A stretch of DNA of 12,084 nucleotides from Thermoplasmata archaeon (GTDB lineage: Archaea > Thermoplasmatota > Thermoplasmata > Lutacidiplasmatales > UBA184), in assembly GCA_030044105.1 (NCBI GenBank), contig JASHWL010000031.1, forward strand, positions 1-12,084, in the 5' to 3' direction. Under the pieces are notes generated by a model. It had not been told where the DNA came from, made no database searches, and saw nothing but the letters and a program-made list of their open reading frames with translations. Positions within the stretch are counted from its first letter, which is position 1. Each line of letters starts with the position of its first letter. The translations under genes and the position numbers were made by a program. Shown here one piece after another: positions 11,565-12,084 of the stretch.

Positions 11565-12084
11565 ATGACAGTTCGCGAGGCGAACGACGTGGGGCATCGG
11601 GCGGCGATCGTCGGGGCGGGCCACACGCGCTTCGGCGTGCTCGAGGAAGGTCCCCGCGCGCTCCTGCGCGCCGCGTCCGATGCGGCGTTCGCCAGCGTCG
11701 ACCGCGGGGCCGACCGCTCGGCCGTCGGGGAGGCGTATCTGGCGACGCTCGGCTTCGGCGGCTGGCAGATCGGCAACTCCTCGGCCGTGCTCGCGGAGGA
11801 GGCCGGTCTCGAGGGCGTTCCGACGACCCGGGTCGAGAACGCCTGCGCCTCGGGCGGTTTCGCGTTGCGGGCGGCCGTCCGGGCGATCGAGTCCGGCGAG
11901 CGGGATCTCGTGCTCGTCGCCGGCCTCGAGAAGATGACGGACGTCCCGAGCGCGCGGCGGCGCTACTGGCTCGGGGTCTCGGGCGACACGGAGTGGGAGC
12001 GCTCGGCCGGCCTCACCTTCGCGGGCGTCTACGGCCTCCTCGCCTCCCGCTACCTCCAGCAGTACGCCGCCGGGAAGGACGCGC
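11565..12084 (+). CDS. Archaeal thiolase / acetyl-CoA acetyltransferase, N-terminal part (3' end outside window)
   Basis: The frame from ATG 11565 is open to the right edge, 173 complete codons and no stop. After an N-terminal tail, RAAIVGAGHTRFG (12-24) is the thiolase opening strand. The nucleophile is C94 in RVENACASGG, followed by LRAAVRAIESGERDLVLVAGLEKMTDV (101-127), a classic thiolase stretch. The following WLGVSGDTEWERSAGLTFAG resembles the archaeal SCP2/acetoacetyl-CoA thiolase group rather than bacterial AtoB. In many archaea this enzyme condenses two acetyl-CoA to acetoacetyl-CoA, forms a complex with HMG-CoA synthase and a DUF35 protein, and starts the mevalonate pathway. The His and second Cys of the active site lie outside the window. 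Divergent from ubiX. Another thiolase substrate cannot be excluded. Confidence 0.92.
   Translation, partial: MTVREANDVGHRAAIVGAGHTRFGVLEEGPRALLRAASDAAFASVDRGADRSAVGEAYLATLGFGGWQIGNSSAVLAEEAGLEGVPTTRVENACASGGFALRAAVRAIESGERDLVLVAGLEKMTDVPSARRRYWLGVSGDTEWERSAGLTFAGVYGLLASRYLQQYAAGKDA

Noticed and set aside
11525..11776. N-terminal extension of ubiX up to 11776
   Set aside because: It is antisense to the thiolase start, is Ser/Arg/Pro-rich and has no UbiX homology; GTG at 11524 or 11521 gives the normal length.
1..12084. CRISPR array, tRNA or rRNA gene, insertion sequence, prophage or toxin-antitoxin pair
   Set aside because: No spaced direct repeats, no tRNA-like clover leaf, no transposase or integrase motif and no terminal repeats were found by eye. 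Weak tRNA-like folds cannot be excluded without a scan.

Overview
The window reads as a very GC-rich archaeal chromosome segment, densely packed with mostly housekeeping genes. Archaeal origin is supported by a Hef-type helicase, a diphthine synthase (DphB, known only from archaea and eukaryotes), a free-standing GMP synthase amidotransferase subunit (the split archaeal form) and TATA-like boxes placed about 25-40 bp before start codons. A lineage within or near the Thermoplasmatota is my guess; nothing in the window fixes it.

Layout. (1) Positions 1-1016, plus strand: the C-terminal part of a Hef/FANCM-like DNA helicase that stops without an XPF nuclease domain. (2) Positions about 1034-7318, plus strand: a potassium-uptake operon in the order kdpF-kdpA-kdpB-kdpC-usp-dphB. 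kdpF is only 37 codons long. The fifth gene is a two-domain universal stress protein in the place of halophile KdpQ. No KdpD or KdpE is present. An inverted repeat overlaps the predicted TATA box before kdpF. (3) Positions 7325-7747, minus: a small, degenerate response-regulator receiver protein, convergent with dphB and 6 bp from it. (4) Positions 7872-9416, minus: a 514-residue cysteine/histidine-containing protein I do not recognise. (5) Positions 9473-11524, minus: a tightly overlapping four-gene unit, ubiX (flavin prenyltransferase), a 186-residue single-pass exported protein, a 120-residue two-pass membrane protein and guaAA. Each junction is a 4-bp stop/start overlap. (6) Positions 11565-12084, plus: the first 173 codons of a thiolase, divergent from ubiX across 40 bp.

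How the genes may work together. The Kdp genes encode a complete high-affinity K+ pump with a probable Usp-type regulator. The ubiX/thiolase pair fits the archaeal modified mevalonate pathway: thiolase makes acetoacetyl-CoA, and UbiX supplies prenyl-FMN to the UbiD-family decarboxylase of that route. The two unknown membrane proteins between ubiX and guaAA, and the 514-residue Cys/His protein, are the least explained parts. Exported proteins (KdpC, the 186-residue protein, outer loops of KdpA) carry many N-glycosylation sequons, while most cytoplasmic proteins carry none, which suggests a heavily glycosylated cell surface. No RNA genes, CRISPR arrays, insertion sequences or tRNA-linked attachment sites were seen.
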